Origin: Pachypanchax playfairii | Lineage: Eukaryota; Chordata; Actinopteri; Cyprinodontiformes; Aplocheilidae | Direction: 5' to 3' | Length of the DNA stretch: 64,000 nucleotides | NCBI GenBank assembly: GCA_006937955.1 | Contig: SSNP01000037.1 | Coordinates: forward strand, 3,110,152 to 3,174,151 | Shown here: piece by piece, positions 22,788-33,731 of the stretch | Numbering within the stretch: the first letter of the stretch is position 1 | Layout: the number at the start of each line of letters is the position of its first letter | Notes under the pieces: model-generated | The model's database searches: none | What the model saw: the letters and a program-made list of their open reading frames with translations, nothing else | Told to the model about the DNA's origin: nothing | Made by a program: the position numbers and the translations under genes

Positions 22788-25700
22788 ATGGCAGGAAAAG
22801 ACTATAATCACCTGTTCAAGCTGCTGATCATCGGAGACTCCAGTTAGTTCATGTCAAACTCACCTGCTGGTCTCACATCAGTTTTCAGTTCTGCTCGGGG
22901 TCAGGATACGGGCCTCAGACTCCCTGTGGAGTCTGGATCTCCTTCTGGTTCTGTCGGGGGTTTTAAACTTTTTGCAGATGATGTTTATTTGAAATGTTTA
23001 CTGGTTGTTTGATGTTCTGGAACACGTGGAACAGCCCAGCTCGACACCGTAGTGAATGAGTAGGAGGGTTCTCCTGGGGGGCGGGGCCTGTAGTATGTCA
23101 GACCAGAGCTGCTGGAAACCCAAACACCTTTCTGTTTTTATCCTGACAGAACGTGATGGTTGAGTCAGAGATGCTGAAGATAAACATGTATGAAGCGCCT
23201 CGATGTTCGGCTCACTAACAGACGGCGTTCCCACAGGCGGAACATCAAACTGGTTTCAGACTGAGTTCTGATCTGACAGTCACGTCGTCTCACCAGTTAA
23301 ATCTGGTTTAGTTACATGGTTTCACTCAGATTAGATTAGAATGCTGTGATAAGGTTCCGTCTGACCGAACGCTGACGTCAGATTCAAACATCCACTCTGC
23401 GTTCAGGCGTTAGAATCCTTCACACGTCTCCACCGTGCAGGTTACAGTTCAGATCCTCTCTGTAACACACAGACGGGCCCGTCATTGGATCCGTTCTGTG
23501 ACCTCGTGGTTGGAGAAACCTATAAGAGCTGTTGCAGAACTTGCTGAGTCACCTTTAACTCTGCAGGACCCGATCTGTCCAGTCATCACGTTTAGTTTCA
23601 TCTCAGCTGTGCAGATTTACAGGTCACAGAAATCTGGAGATGGTTCTGGGTGTTTGGTGTTTCTGGGTTTTGTCAGAACTGTTTGTGTGCAGGTTCTTGT
23701 TTCTTTGGGTTCTGGCTCATGAACCTGACCTTGTTGTAACAGAGTCTTTTTAATCGTCTGCTGATGTGTTCCAACATGTCGGATCATTAACCAGCAGGAA
23801 AAATATGATGAAATGAGTTTCACTCCAAACGAGTTTAATCCTGAAGCGAAACGTTTTAACATTGTGTACGGAACCAGAACCAGTTCTAAAGTGTAAAATA
23901 CATCAGCTGTTTGTTCTGACAAGCTTTTATCTAAAGCTGAGTGAGTTTGACCTTTGACCTGGTTAAACGTTTGGTTTTCTTCTTCTGGTCTTTGTGGACT
24001 TGAACCTGAGCAGGTGTGATGTTGATGTTCTGTGTTCCTCCTCAGATGTGGGGAAAAGCAGCCTCCTGCTTCGTTTCGCAGATAACTCCTTCTCAGGTGA
24101 GTTCCCACAATCCCCAAAACTAGGTTCATAAATCTCATCAGGGTTTGTGTCCTGACATGTCTGCGTGCGTGTGTACGTGGGCGGCGGCTGTGTAGAACAT
24201 CAGACACATCCACTAGAACCAACAACCAGCTACACGTCAGAACCGGGTTTAACGTTTTATTTACTGATTTTTACTCCAGATGCTGTTTAATTACCCACAA
24301 TCCTTCACTACACATCCTGTTTATAAACATACAAACAAACTTCAGTTTGGCATCAGATAAAATTCACTTCTTTATTTTTACAGTAAAATAAAAAGCAGCA
24401 GCGTTTGTTACTGCTGTCAGGATTTTAACTGTTAGTTTCCTGATTTTGGGATTTTCAGTCCTGAACCAGATTTTAAATAATAATCCAGCTGTAATCTGAA
24501 CCCGACTTCAGATTATCAGCGATGCTCAGAGAAACCTGGTGTGTCTGTGATGTTTGTCCTGCAGGCAGCTACATCACCACCATCGGCGTGGACTTCAAGA
24601 TCCGGACGGTGGACATGGAGGGGGAGCGGGTGAAGCTGCAGATCTGGGACACGGCGGGTCAGGAGAGATTCAGAACCATCACCTCAACGTAACGGATCTC
24701 CTCTGTTTCTGTGTTGGACTGAATGTAGACCTGCTGTGTGACCGTGTTCTCTGTCTCATGTCCAACAGGTACTACCGGAACACGCACGGCGTCATCATCG
24801 TTTACGACGTGACGAATCCAGAGTCGTTCGTTAACGTGAAGAGGTGGTTAAACGAAATCACAGAGAACTGCGACAGCGTCTGTAAGATCCTGGGTAGGTG
24901 AGCCGCTCGGCAGGAAACGAACAGAACCGTGACGTCATGAGGCCACGCCCCTCGGCGGTTCTCCCATCAGGCGCTGATCCAACATGGCTGATGATTTCTG
25001 TCTGTTTTCTTAGTGGGAAACAAGAACGACGACCCGACCAAGAAGAAGGTGGATACCCAGGATGCAGTGCGTTTCGGGGAGTCGGTGGGAGTTCGCGTCT
25101 TCGAGACGAGTGCCAAAGAAAATATAAACGTAGAAGAGGTGAGAGGTCGTTAGAGCTGTTTACAAACAAACAAATAAACAACAGCTCTAATCAATTATTA
25201 CTGTTATGTTATGTGTACAGTTATTACCTGGATCTGGTCCAGTTTAGACCCCCTGATCCGGTCCTGTTTAGACCCCCTGATCCGGTCCAGTTTAGACCCC
25301 CTGATCCGGTCCAGTTTAGACCCCCTGATCCGGTTCAGTTTAGACCCCCCTGATCTGATCCTGTTTAGACCCCCTGATCCGGTCCAGTTTAGACCCCCTG
25401 ATCTGGTCCTGTTTAGACCCCCCTGATCTGGTCCAGTTTAGACCCCCCTGATCTGGTCCAGTTTAGACCCCCTGATCCGGTCCTGTTTAGACCCCCCCTG
25501 ATCCGGTTCTGTTTAGACCCCCTGATCCGGTCCTGTTTAGACCCCCCTGATCTGGTCCTGTTTAGACCCCCCTGATCTGGTCCTGTTTAGACCCCCTGAT
25601 CCGGTCCAGTTTAGACCCCCTGATCCGGTCCAGTTTAGACCCCCTGATCTGGTTCTGTTTAGACCCCCTGATCTGGTTCAGTTTAGACCCCCTGATCCGG

Positions 25701-26808
25701 TCCAGTTTCGACCCCCCTGATCTGGTCCTGTTTGACCCCCCTGATCCGGTCCTGTTTAGACCCCCCTGATCCGGTCCAGTTTAGACCCCCTGATCTGGTC
25801 CAGTTTAGACCCCCTGATCTGGTCCAGTTTAGACCCCCTGATCTGGTTCAGTTTAACCCCCTGATCTGGTCCAGTTTAGACCCCCTGATCCGGTCCAGTT
25901 TAGACCCCCTGATCTGGTCCTGTTTAGACCCCCCTGATCTGGTCCTGTTTAGACCCCCCTGATCCGGTCCAGTTTAGACCCCCCTGATCCGGTCCAGTTT
26001 AGACCCCCCGATCCGGTCCAGTTTAGACCCCCCTGATCCGGTCCTGTTTAGACCCCCCCGATCTGGTCCAGTTTAGACCCCCTGATCCGGTCCAGTTTAG
26101 ACCCCCTGATCTGGTTCAGTTTAGACCCCCTGATCTGGTTCAGTTTAGACCCCCTGATCTGGTCCTGTTTAGACCCCCCTGATCTGGTCCAGTTTAGACC
26201 CCCTGATCTGGTCCAGTTTAGACCCCCTGATCTGGTCCTGTTTAGACCCCCTGATCCGGTCCAGTTTAGACCCCCTGATCCGGTCCAGTTTAGACCCCCT
26301 GATCTGGTTCAGTTTAGACCCCCTGATCTGGTTCAGTTTAGACCCCCTGATCTGGTCCTGTTTAGACCCCCCTGATCTGGTCCAGTTTAGACCCCCCTGA
26401 TCTGGTCCAGTTTAGACCCCCCTGATCTGGTCCTGTTTAGACCCCCCTGATCTGGTCCTGTTTAGACCCCCCTGATCCGGTCCTGTTTAGACCCCCTGAT
26501 TGGTCGATGTCTCTTCTTGTCCCATTAGTCAGATTCTCCTGTAACCTGTTAAGTGGTTCTGGACCAGCAGTTCTGCAGAACTTTAAGGTTTTTCCTAGTT
26601 TCTAGTCATGTGATGTCACATTGTGGGTTTAATGACCTGCTGTTCTCTCTTGGTCCAGATGTTCATGGCCTTCACCCGCATGGTTCTACGGGCCAAGAAA
26701 CAGAGCCAGGACCGGGCCGAGAGGGAACGAGAGCGGGAGAAAGACACGGTCAACATCAACGCTCACAGAGACCGCGACCGCCGGAAGAGAGGGAAGAAAT
26801 GCTGCTGA
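22788..26808 (+). CDS. rab35: rab35: Rab-family small GTPase
   Basis: Rab35-type GTPase controlling endocytic recycling and PIP2/actin events at the plasma membrane and endosomes. Exons 22788-22842, 24046-24096, 24565-24688, 24769-24893, 25014-25138 and 26659-26808 join in frame to 209 aa (human Rab35 has 201). Visible motifs: P-loop GDSNVGKS (residues 16-23), switch I GSYITTIGVDFKIRTV, switch II WDTAGQERFRTITSTYYR, guanine-binding NKND and ETSAKE, and a C-terminal KKCC for double geranylgeranylation. Switch regions match Rab35 closely. The hypervariable tail is unusually charged (DRAEREREREKD). The P-loop has Asn where mammalian Rab35 has Gly. Intron 5 holds a large minisatellite. It could be one of two teleost rab35 paralogues. 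Confidence 0.93.
25227..26502. repeat. Large 24-25-bp minisatellite in rab35 intron 5 (about 50 copies)
   Basis: Consensus GTTTAGACCCCCTGATCCGG plus TCCA/TCCT, with recurring variants (CCGG/CTGG, CCAG/CCTG, 5-7 C run length giving 24 or 25 bp). It fills about 1.28 kb of the 1.52 kb intron between 25138 and 26659. One strand is strongly C-rich (runs of five to seven C every unit). Open frames such as repeated DPVQFRPP are by-products. Confidence 0.97.
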
Positions 26809-27799
26809 GTTCCCAAAGTGGCTCGTCCGTGCACGGGAACGATGTGGGATGCTCGGAACTCGGGCTGGACGGGTTCGGTTCTGAGTAATCCGAGGAGTTT
26901 CCAGCACTAACAGCAGCCCAGAAGGCCCAAAGGAACATTCTGTGTTTTCATGTTTTCTAATTCTTCCTGCTGTGTCTGATCACTGGTCACTCATGTTACT
27001 GACAGGCGGTTCACGTGCACGCTCATAACACCTGTTCAACGTGAGTTAAAACGGTCCTTCTGATCCGGTTCGTTCACAAAACAAGTCTCCAGCTGAAAGA
27101 ACCAGGAAGTTGAGACCCGGTTCTTCTGTCCACAGCTGATTAACGCGTGTGCTGTTCTCAGATCAGATTCATGTTCAGGTCCAACCGGATGACGTGAGAA
27201 CGCAGCGTTCCTGATGTCAGAGGTTCTAATGAAACATTAAAACCAGCATGTTCCTTTAACTTCTAATCTGAGGAAACTAACGAGTCCGTCAGCCTCGGAT
27301 AATCCAGACTACCGCCAGCTGTGTTTGTTTCTCTGAACATGTTCAACAATAAAGCAATAAATCAGATTGTTTCTGGGTTTAACCACCAAAAACTTTAACC
27401 ATGTTCTTAAGAAATAAAACCTTTAAAGATCGAGTCGCTTTCTAAAAACTTTATTTAAAATAAACTAACAGCTGTTTGATGTTTCGACGCAGAAGAGTCG
27501 ACGGATCCGTTTCTCTTCCAGGACTGACGGTTTTAATGTGGATCATAAACGGCCCTGATCCTGACGCCGCACGTGCACATACACACATGCACACACAAAC
27601 ACTAACAGGATTATTATAAAAACTTTAATCACTTTCACAGCTCGGGGCTTGTCATGGTGCGTTCACACCACACTGGAAATCTAAAGACTCCCAGTAGAAA
27701 CCTTTTTAATCAAAAAGCATTCGTTCTCCTGACGGCTGCTGACAGTCTGTTCAGAGTCCATGTTTCCCTGTGTACCTGAACGCAGCACGCTGTCCTACA
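26809..27799. other. Convergent 3' ends of rab35 and anapc2
   Basis: Holds the rab35 3' UTR with AATAAA at 27348-27353 and the anapc2 3' UTR on the other strand, with a candidate AATAAA read on the minus strand at 27455-27450. The two transcription units therefore probably end within about 100 bp of each other. A fragment at about 27655-27680 (GGTGCGTTCACACCACACTGG) resembles the terminal repeat of the MITE at 52051. Confidence 0.6.
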
Positions 27800-30700
27800 T
27801 CAGCTGGATTTTGGGAGTCTGTAGACGCCTGCAGACGTCAACAGCTGATGCTCCCGGACCTTCTTCTGCAGGAAGGCTTCCAGCTCGTTGATGTCCATCT
27901 CCGTGACGACGGGTCCTGTGGCGACGAACATCCGCAGCATGGAGTGGATCCGTTCCAGCGTCATGCTGTCCAGGTTGGTGAGCATGGCCTGGATGTAGGC
28001 CCAGAAGAGCTGCAGAAAGACCCGGACCAGTTAGAGTTTCACAGGATGAATCCGAGTCTGTTTCAGAACTCCAGCTGATTTCTCAGTTTCTGACCTTTGA
28101 CCTCTGAAAAAGCTCTAAAACACAGGGAGACAAAGCCACTTTGTCCTCCATGATGGAGGATGAACCAGACATTAAAACTTTGTCTACCTGCTTCTTCAGG
28201 ATCGAACTCAAACAAAAACCCAGTAATTCTAATAAACTCCAGCTTTAATGACGATGAATGAGCTGCACCAGGATTTGGACCAGAAGTTGATTGACAGCAG
28301 GACGAGTTGCAGAGGACTTTAAAAAGACGTGATTTAACTTAAAAACCTTGAAACTGATGAAGTTTGTAATTAAACACAAAGTTCTAAAACACTGAAGCAG
28401 GAAACTTTAAACATCACGCGTCATTCTGAAACTCTATTTTATATTTTTACTGAATTCTTCTAAAATTAGAAACATCTCCATCGGGACGGAACCAAACAGA
28501 ACCTCCTGAGTTAAACAACCTGAAACCACAGAAGAAGAACCGACCTGCAGCTTCTCCTCCCTCTGCTCGGACTGCGTGGTGGTGTTCGAGTCTCTCTCCT
28601 CGTCGCTGTCGATCAGCATCACACCGCGGTCCAGTTTCTCCCGGGACGAGCCCGTCTCCAGGACGCAGTAGCGCCCGCCGGCCTCCTCCTTCAGAACGCC
28701 GTGCTGCTGCCACAGAGCCAACTTCCTGTGAACCAGCTCCTTCGGGGCGCCCAGCTTCACGCTCAGCTCCTCCAGAGTCCACGAACCTGTCATGTGACAA
28801 CAAGACCGAATTCTTTGATCAGCAGGAAGACGTGACGATCTACTTCCTGTTAACTCCACATTAAAATTCGTTATCAGCTGAAAGAAGGTCATACTTTTAT
28901 CTTGGAAGTGCAGGATGATGGCGGCGTGGATCGGCGACACGGTGAGGTGGGACAGGGTTCGATCCTCCAGCTCCACATCCAGAGTGACAGACCCGAGGTG
29001 AGGCTTCCAGCTCAGAGTCCTCATGGCCTAAAAAACACAACCGGAACACGGACCCTCAGATTCATCCAGAACAAACCTGCTGGATCTAAAAACCAACTAG
29101 TTCTGATCAGAACGTTCTCCCTCGCACCTCATGGAGCTCACGGTTCCTTCAGAATCACCTGGTTGGAGCTAAAATCCTGTTTCCTGTCTGTCAAACTGTT
29201 TCTGGTTTTATTTTGACTCATTTAGAGTCAAACTGGGTCTCTGACGTGTTTCTGCTGGAACCCGGAACCCCAAGATCCAGTTTAAAACTCTTAGACCTGC
29301 TGAAACCGGATCATTTTAAACAGGAACGTCTGACTGCTGGAAGGAAAATCAGGACAAGAACTGGGTCCAGAGTTTAAAGCCGGACCGGATCAAGGGTTTA
29401 AACCTGTTTGGATCGTTGGGTTTAAACTGGACCAGATCAGGGATCTGAACAGGAACCTGAACCCAGCAGGTGAACAGCACCTTGAGCTTCTCGTATCGGT
29501 GCGTGTACGCCTCCAGCGCCTGACACACGACAGCAGGAAGCTCCAACTTCTCGTCCTTCAACGTCGGCCAGAACTCTGATGACAGGATGATGGCGGACAG
29601 AGCGAGCGGCGGCTGCTCGTCTTCCCTCAGCTTCGATTCTTCCTCACGAATGTGACTGTTGATCCTGCGGGAGTCCGCCATGTCCTGCAGAGACACACCA
29701 GCAGCTGAACACACGAACCGGCAGGTAGAAACTAAACAAACCGGCGGCTTTCGTACCTTCAGCATCACCTCACAGAAGTGCATGTGCGACTCGCCGAACC
29801 GCAACTTGAGCAGCTCCACGTTACGGATCTCCCTGAAAACAGACATCAGATCAGAAGGTCAAAGTTCATGTTGAGAAGGTAAAAGCTGGTTCCTCACCGC
29901 GCGCGTCTGCAGGTACCTGGCGGTGTTGTAGTTGAGCTGGTGCAGCAGTCTGTCTGCCAACACGCCTCGGTACTCATCGATGAAGATGTCCTTACTGCCG
30001 TAGATGCTGACCAGCAGGCTGATGATGTCAGACGAACGCCGCTTTGAGCCCATCTTATCTGCACAACATCAGAGAAAATCCAAACCTGAGTGAAATCCAG
30101 CCGGATCTGCTGCTGGACATTCACGATGCGTTCACTGACCTGGCACGGCGTCGGTCGGGTCCGGACTCCAGTCCTCTGGGTCGTTGCCTTCCTCGTCGCT
30201 GTCCTGCATCTCCAGCGTCACCGGGTCTCCTCTGGACAGCTCGGAGGCTAAATCTGTGCAGCCTTCGGCGTCTCCGGTGAGTCCGGCCACGATCTGCCTC
30301 ACCGTGTCGTCCCGAGTTCTGAATTTATAAAAACACATCATCAAAAACAGGATCTGCATCCGAACTTTAACCTGCTGCCGTTTTCACCAAAACCGAGTTC
30401 ATCCGAATCCAGTTAATAAGTTCTGAAACACGATAAAAACCCACATACAGGTTTCATGTTTCAAACCCGGAGGAGAACCGGTCTGTGGCTGGAACTCACC
30501 GCAGGTACTTCCGGATGGGCTGGCACGCCACCTGCAGGATCACCATGGACGGGTCCAGTTCTCGCAGAGCTTTGATGGCTGAGATGTAAACGGTGAGGAT
30601 GTCGGCCGTGTGAACACCTGAAGGAGTGAACAGACTCGATGTGACGACGTGTTCCTGGTGTTTAACCCCGTTTGATCAGCCGGGTTTCGTTTGTTTGTTT

Positions 30701-32871
30701 ATGCACATCAGCTGAAAACAGAAGTTCTGTTGGACTGAAACGATTTTAGAATAAAAGGAATTCGGTTTTCAGGCTCATTTTGATTCAACAGAATTTTACA
30801 GGAATGTTATTAAACTAAATAAAAGGAGTTTTGTGTGTTTGAGACGACCCAGTTCTTTCTAACTGACCCGGGTGCAGCAGGCGGCTTTCGAAGGCCGATC
30901 GGAGCGACGTGAGGAGCTGCTGCCGCTGGTTGGTTCTTTCCAGACAGAACTTCAGATCCTCGATAGCAGCTTTAGATTCTGGAAAATCTGCATAAACACA
31001 AACAGAATTAATTAATTAAGATCCTCCCATCTGATCCGGTTCATGAAAGAACTGACCATAAACAGCGTTCTGGTGCTCCAGAAAAATCTGGTTCTGGAAC
31101 CAGTTTTTGGACCTAACGAGTCCAGAACGTTCCTCGCTAATCGATGGTTCTGGTCTTTACGTGGTCTGAAACACAACATCATCTCTGCGTCGTCTCACCT
31201 CTGATGATGCTGAAGAGCTCTTCGATCCTCATGTTGACGTAGATCCTGCAGAAGAACTGGTGCATGTGACATCTCCACTGCTTCAGCACGGAGCTGGCAG
31301 CCTGCTCGCCCTGGGTGCTGGGACCACTGGGGGCCGTGGGGATCGGAGCGGCGCCGTCCGCCTCGCTGGCGAACACTTTGCTCAGCCAGCCGAGGACCAG
31401 CTCCAACCACTGCCCACAGAAACACGTTCAGAGCCAACAGCTGGAACACAGAGAGACCTGCTGGTAGAAAAACCGCTTTACCTCCTGGAAGTCCAGCAGG
31501 AAGGAGCGCTCGTACTCGCCTCGGCAGTGCTGCTCCATCCGCTGCTCAATGAGCTTGTGGAGGATGGAGGTGACGGCCTCGGAGCTGACCCACTCCAGCA
31601 GCTGCAGCTTCGATCTACAAACACAAACATCTGATCAAACCTTCGTCCTGCAGCGACACCAAGCTGAAGAGCACCAGCTCGTTTAAACCTAATGAATCTC
31701 ACAGTATGTGGCTGAGCTCCTGCAGCTGCTCCAGGGCCTCCTGACACCAACAATGCTGCACCGGGACCCCGCAGCCCGGGCAGGACCCGCCATCAGAGCC
31801 GTCTGGAGCCTCAGCCCCGTCCTCACCTCCCCCCTCCTGGTTCATGTAGACAGAGAAGGTCCTGCTGTAAAACTGCAGCACTCGCTCCTGCAGAACAGGA
31901 GGAGGAGAGAAAAGCAGGAGGGCCCTGATGGTGGTGAAGGCTCGCTCCTGGAGGGCCTTAAGACCTGGACCACACAGACCACCACAGCCCTCGTCCTGCC
32001 ACGCCCCCAGCTTCTCCAAACCACCTGCAGAGAGAAGATGGTGAGTTTCAAATAAGCTGACACTTATTTTGATGTTTTATTTCTATATAGACCTTCAGAA
32101 AGTCTGTCTGCTTAAAGAAACAAAGACTGGACTGGGCTGATTCTACTTGCTTAGGAAAGGATCCAGACGGTCTAGCAAAGTCCTGAAAGCAGTGAGGAGA
32201 ACCCAAGCACAGTCTCTTTCCTCCAGCTCATTCTCTGGCTGTTTCAGTCCAGACCAGAACTCTGGAACCACAGAGGAAGACAGACGCAACTGCAGAGTCT
32301 CCAACAGCCAGACGCCCAGCAGCCGATCCAGGCCGTGGCGGCCGAGAAGAACCAAGGAGTCCGAGAGGTTCTGTTCCGTCTCTGATCCAGGAGACACCTG
32401 AAGATGGACCTAAGAAGTTAGTCTACAAGATCCATCACAGAGATGTCACTGATCAGAACTGTGCTGAGGTTCGGGTCGAGACAGATAAATGAATGTGTTC
32501 GGTTTAGTGGAAATTTAGTGTTTTTTCTTAAATTGAATTAAAACTTATTTGATCTTTTATTTCCACCTATTGTGACATTCATGTTTAAATAAAGTTATGA
32601 AAGTAAAGCGAATATAGGCCGAACTCTGCCGAATACTCCGGCTCGTTACTTACACTGTAAACGTCATGTGTAATTTTTTAAATAGTCCACCACTACAGAA
32701 AATTAACTTTAAAACGACGGATGTTTCAATGTAATACGGCGTGAACGTGTCACTCGCTGTACCTCCACTCACCAGAGCTGCAGTGACAGATTCCCACGCA
32801 TCAGCGACCCCGCGGTTCGGTCCTGGCCCAGACATGTCCACCGAATCCGAGTCCATCAGCGTTTCCTCCAT
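27800..32871 (-). CDS. anapc2: anapc2: anaphase-promoting complex subunit 2 (cullin homologue)
   Basis: Catalytic-core scaffold of the APC/C ubiquitin ligase, which pairs with the RING subunit ANAPC11. Minus-strand exons in order: 32871-32773, 32397-32147, 32024-31703, 31614-31482, 31409-31199, 30987-30868, 30617-30500, 30318-30140, 30058-29917, 29832-29757, 29684-29481, 29027-28895, 28786-28545, 28009-27800; about 812 aa (human 822). Diagnostic stretches: EYERSFL, SMVILQVACQPIRKYLR, TVRQIVAGLTGDAEG, SSDIISLLVSIYGSKDIF, REIRNVELLKLRFGE, HFCEVMLKDMADSRRIN, ILSSEFWPTLKDEKLELP, and the C-terminal APC2/WHB domain ending GVYRLPKSS. The start could also be the Met at 32856. The second-to-third exon join does not keep phase with the obvious splice sites (see findings); all others do. 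Confidence 0.94.
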
Positions 32872-33731
32872 TTCTGACTGTTTTTCCTGGAAAATCGAAC
32901 CACTTGGAGAAATTTCAATACGGACAGTTCGACATTTAGTTCGGTGTTTTATACAGTGTGTAAAAATACACACGACGTCTATCTGTGTTTCATATAATGT
33001 CAAAAAATTATAGTTTTCCTAATCAATACGGTAAAGTTCGGTTATTTTACAAGAAAATACTGTCACACACACCGATTGGCGGGTTCTTCTTCTTCTTGTA
33101 ATTTTATTTGGGTTAAAGTGGGTCAACGCTGCCCTCTAGGGTTAGTGTGTGAACCCGTTGCTACAGTGGAGGAAGTTGATGTGGTGTTTCTGCCCTCTGG
33201 TGGCCACAGTTGGTAACTACAAATACGTTATATAGCGTAAAGCTAGCATCCGGTTGGGGCTTTCACAATAAAATCTAAGTTGCGCCAGTTACACACTCTT
33301 ACCACCAGGTGGCAATGTAAACGCCTTTCTTACCCCTAAAGCGAACAGCAAGTTGCAACCAACATTTATTTTTTTATTTTTATTAACATTTATTATTGTA
33401 GAAAAACCTTCTTATTTACTCTTTTTAACTATTTCCATTTCTAATGTTAATATGAATTAATACTTTAAAGTTACGAAAATGTAAGAATTATATAAATAAA
33501 ATCCAACATTTATGAGAGTCAGGTACACAGTTACATGCTGTGATCATTAATAGCCAATAAACTCGCAATCATTTAAAAATTCTTAAAAAATTGTCATCAA
33601 TCGTTAACTTTTTTGATTGATTTTAATAATGACGTATTGTCACGCGACCTTTTCCAGCATGGAAACTCTTATTTTGACAGTCTAAGCTTGAAGGCTACAT
33701 CTGCTTAGCATCAGCTAGCAGCAGAAACATC
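32872..33731. promoter_or_regulatory. Divergent promoter region of anapc2 and rnf25
   Basis: About 860 bp separates the two start codons. The half nearer anapc2 contains three CTCF-like motifs: 33129-33140, 33191-33206 (minus-strand TGGCCACCAGAGGGCA) and 33302-33314 (CCACCAGGTGGCA). The rest is AT-rich. The rnf25 start is immediately preceded by a short likely 5' UTR. A shared bidirectional promoter is inference. Confidence 0.5.

Noticed and set aside
24898..25962. Frames with repeated DPVQFRPP / LDPLIRS in rab35 intron 5
   Set aside because: Conceptual translation of the minisatellite, interrupted whenever the C-run length changes. It lies inside a clear intron.
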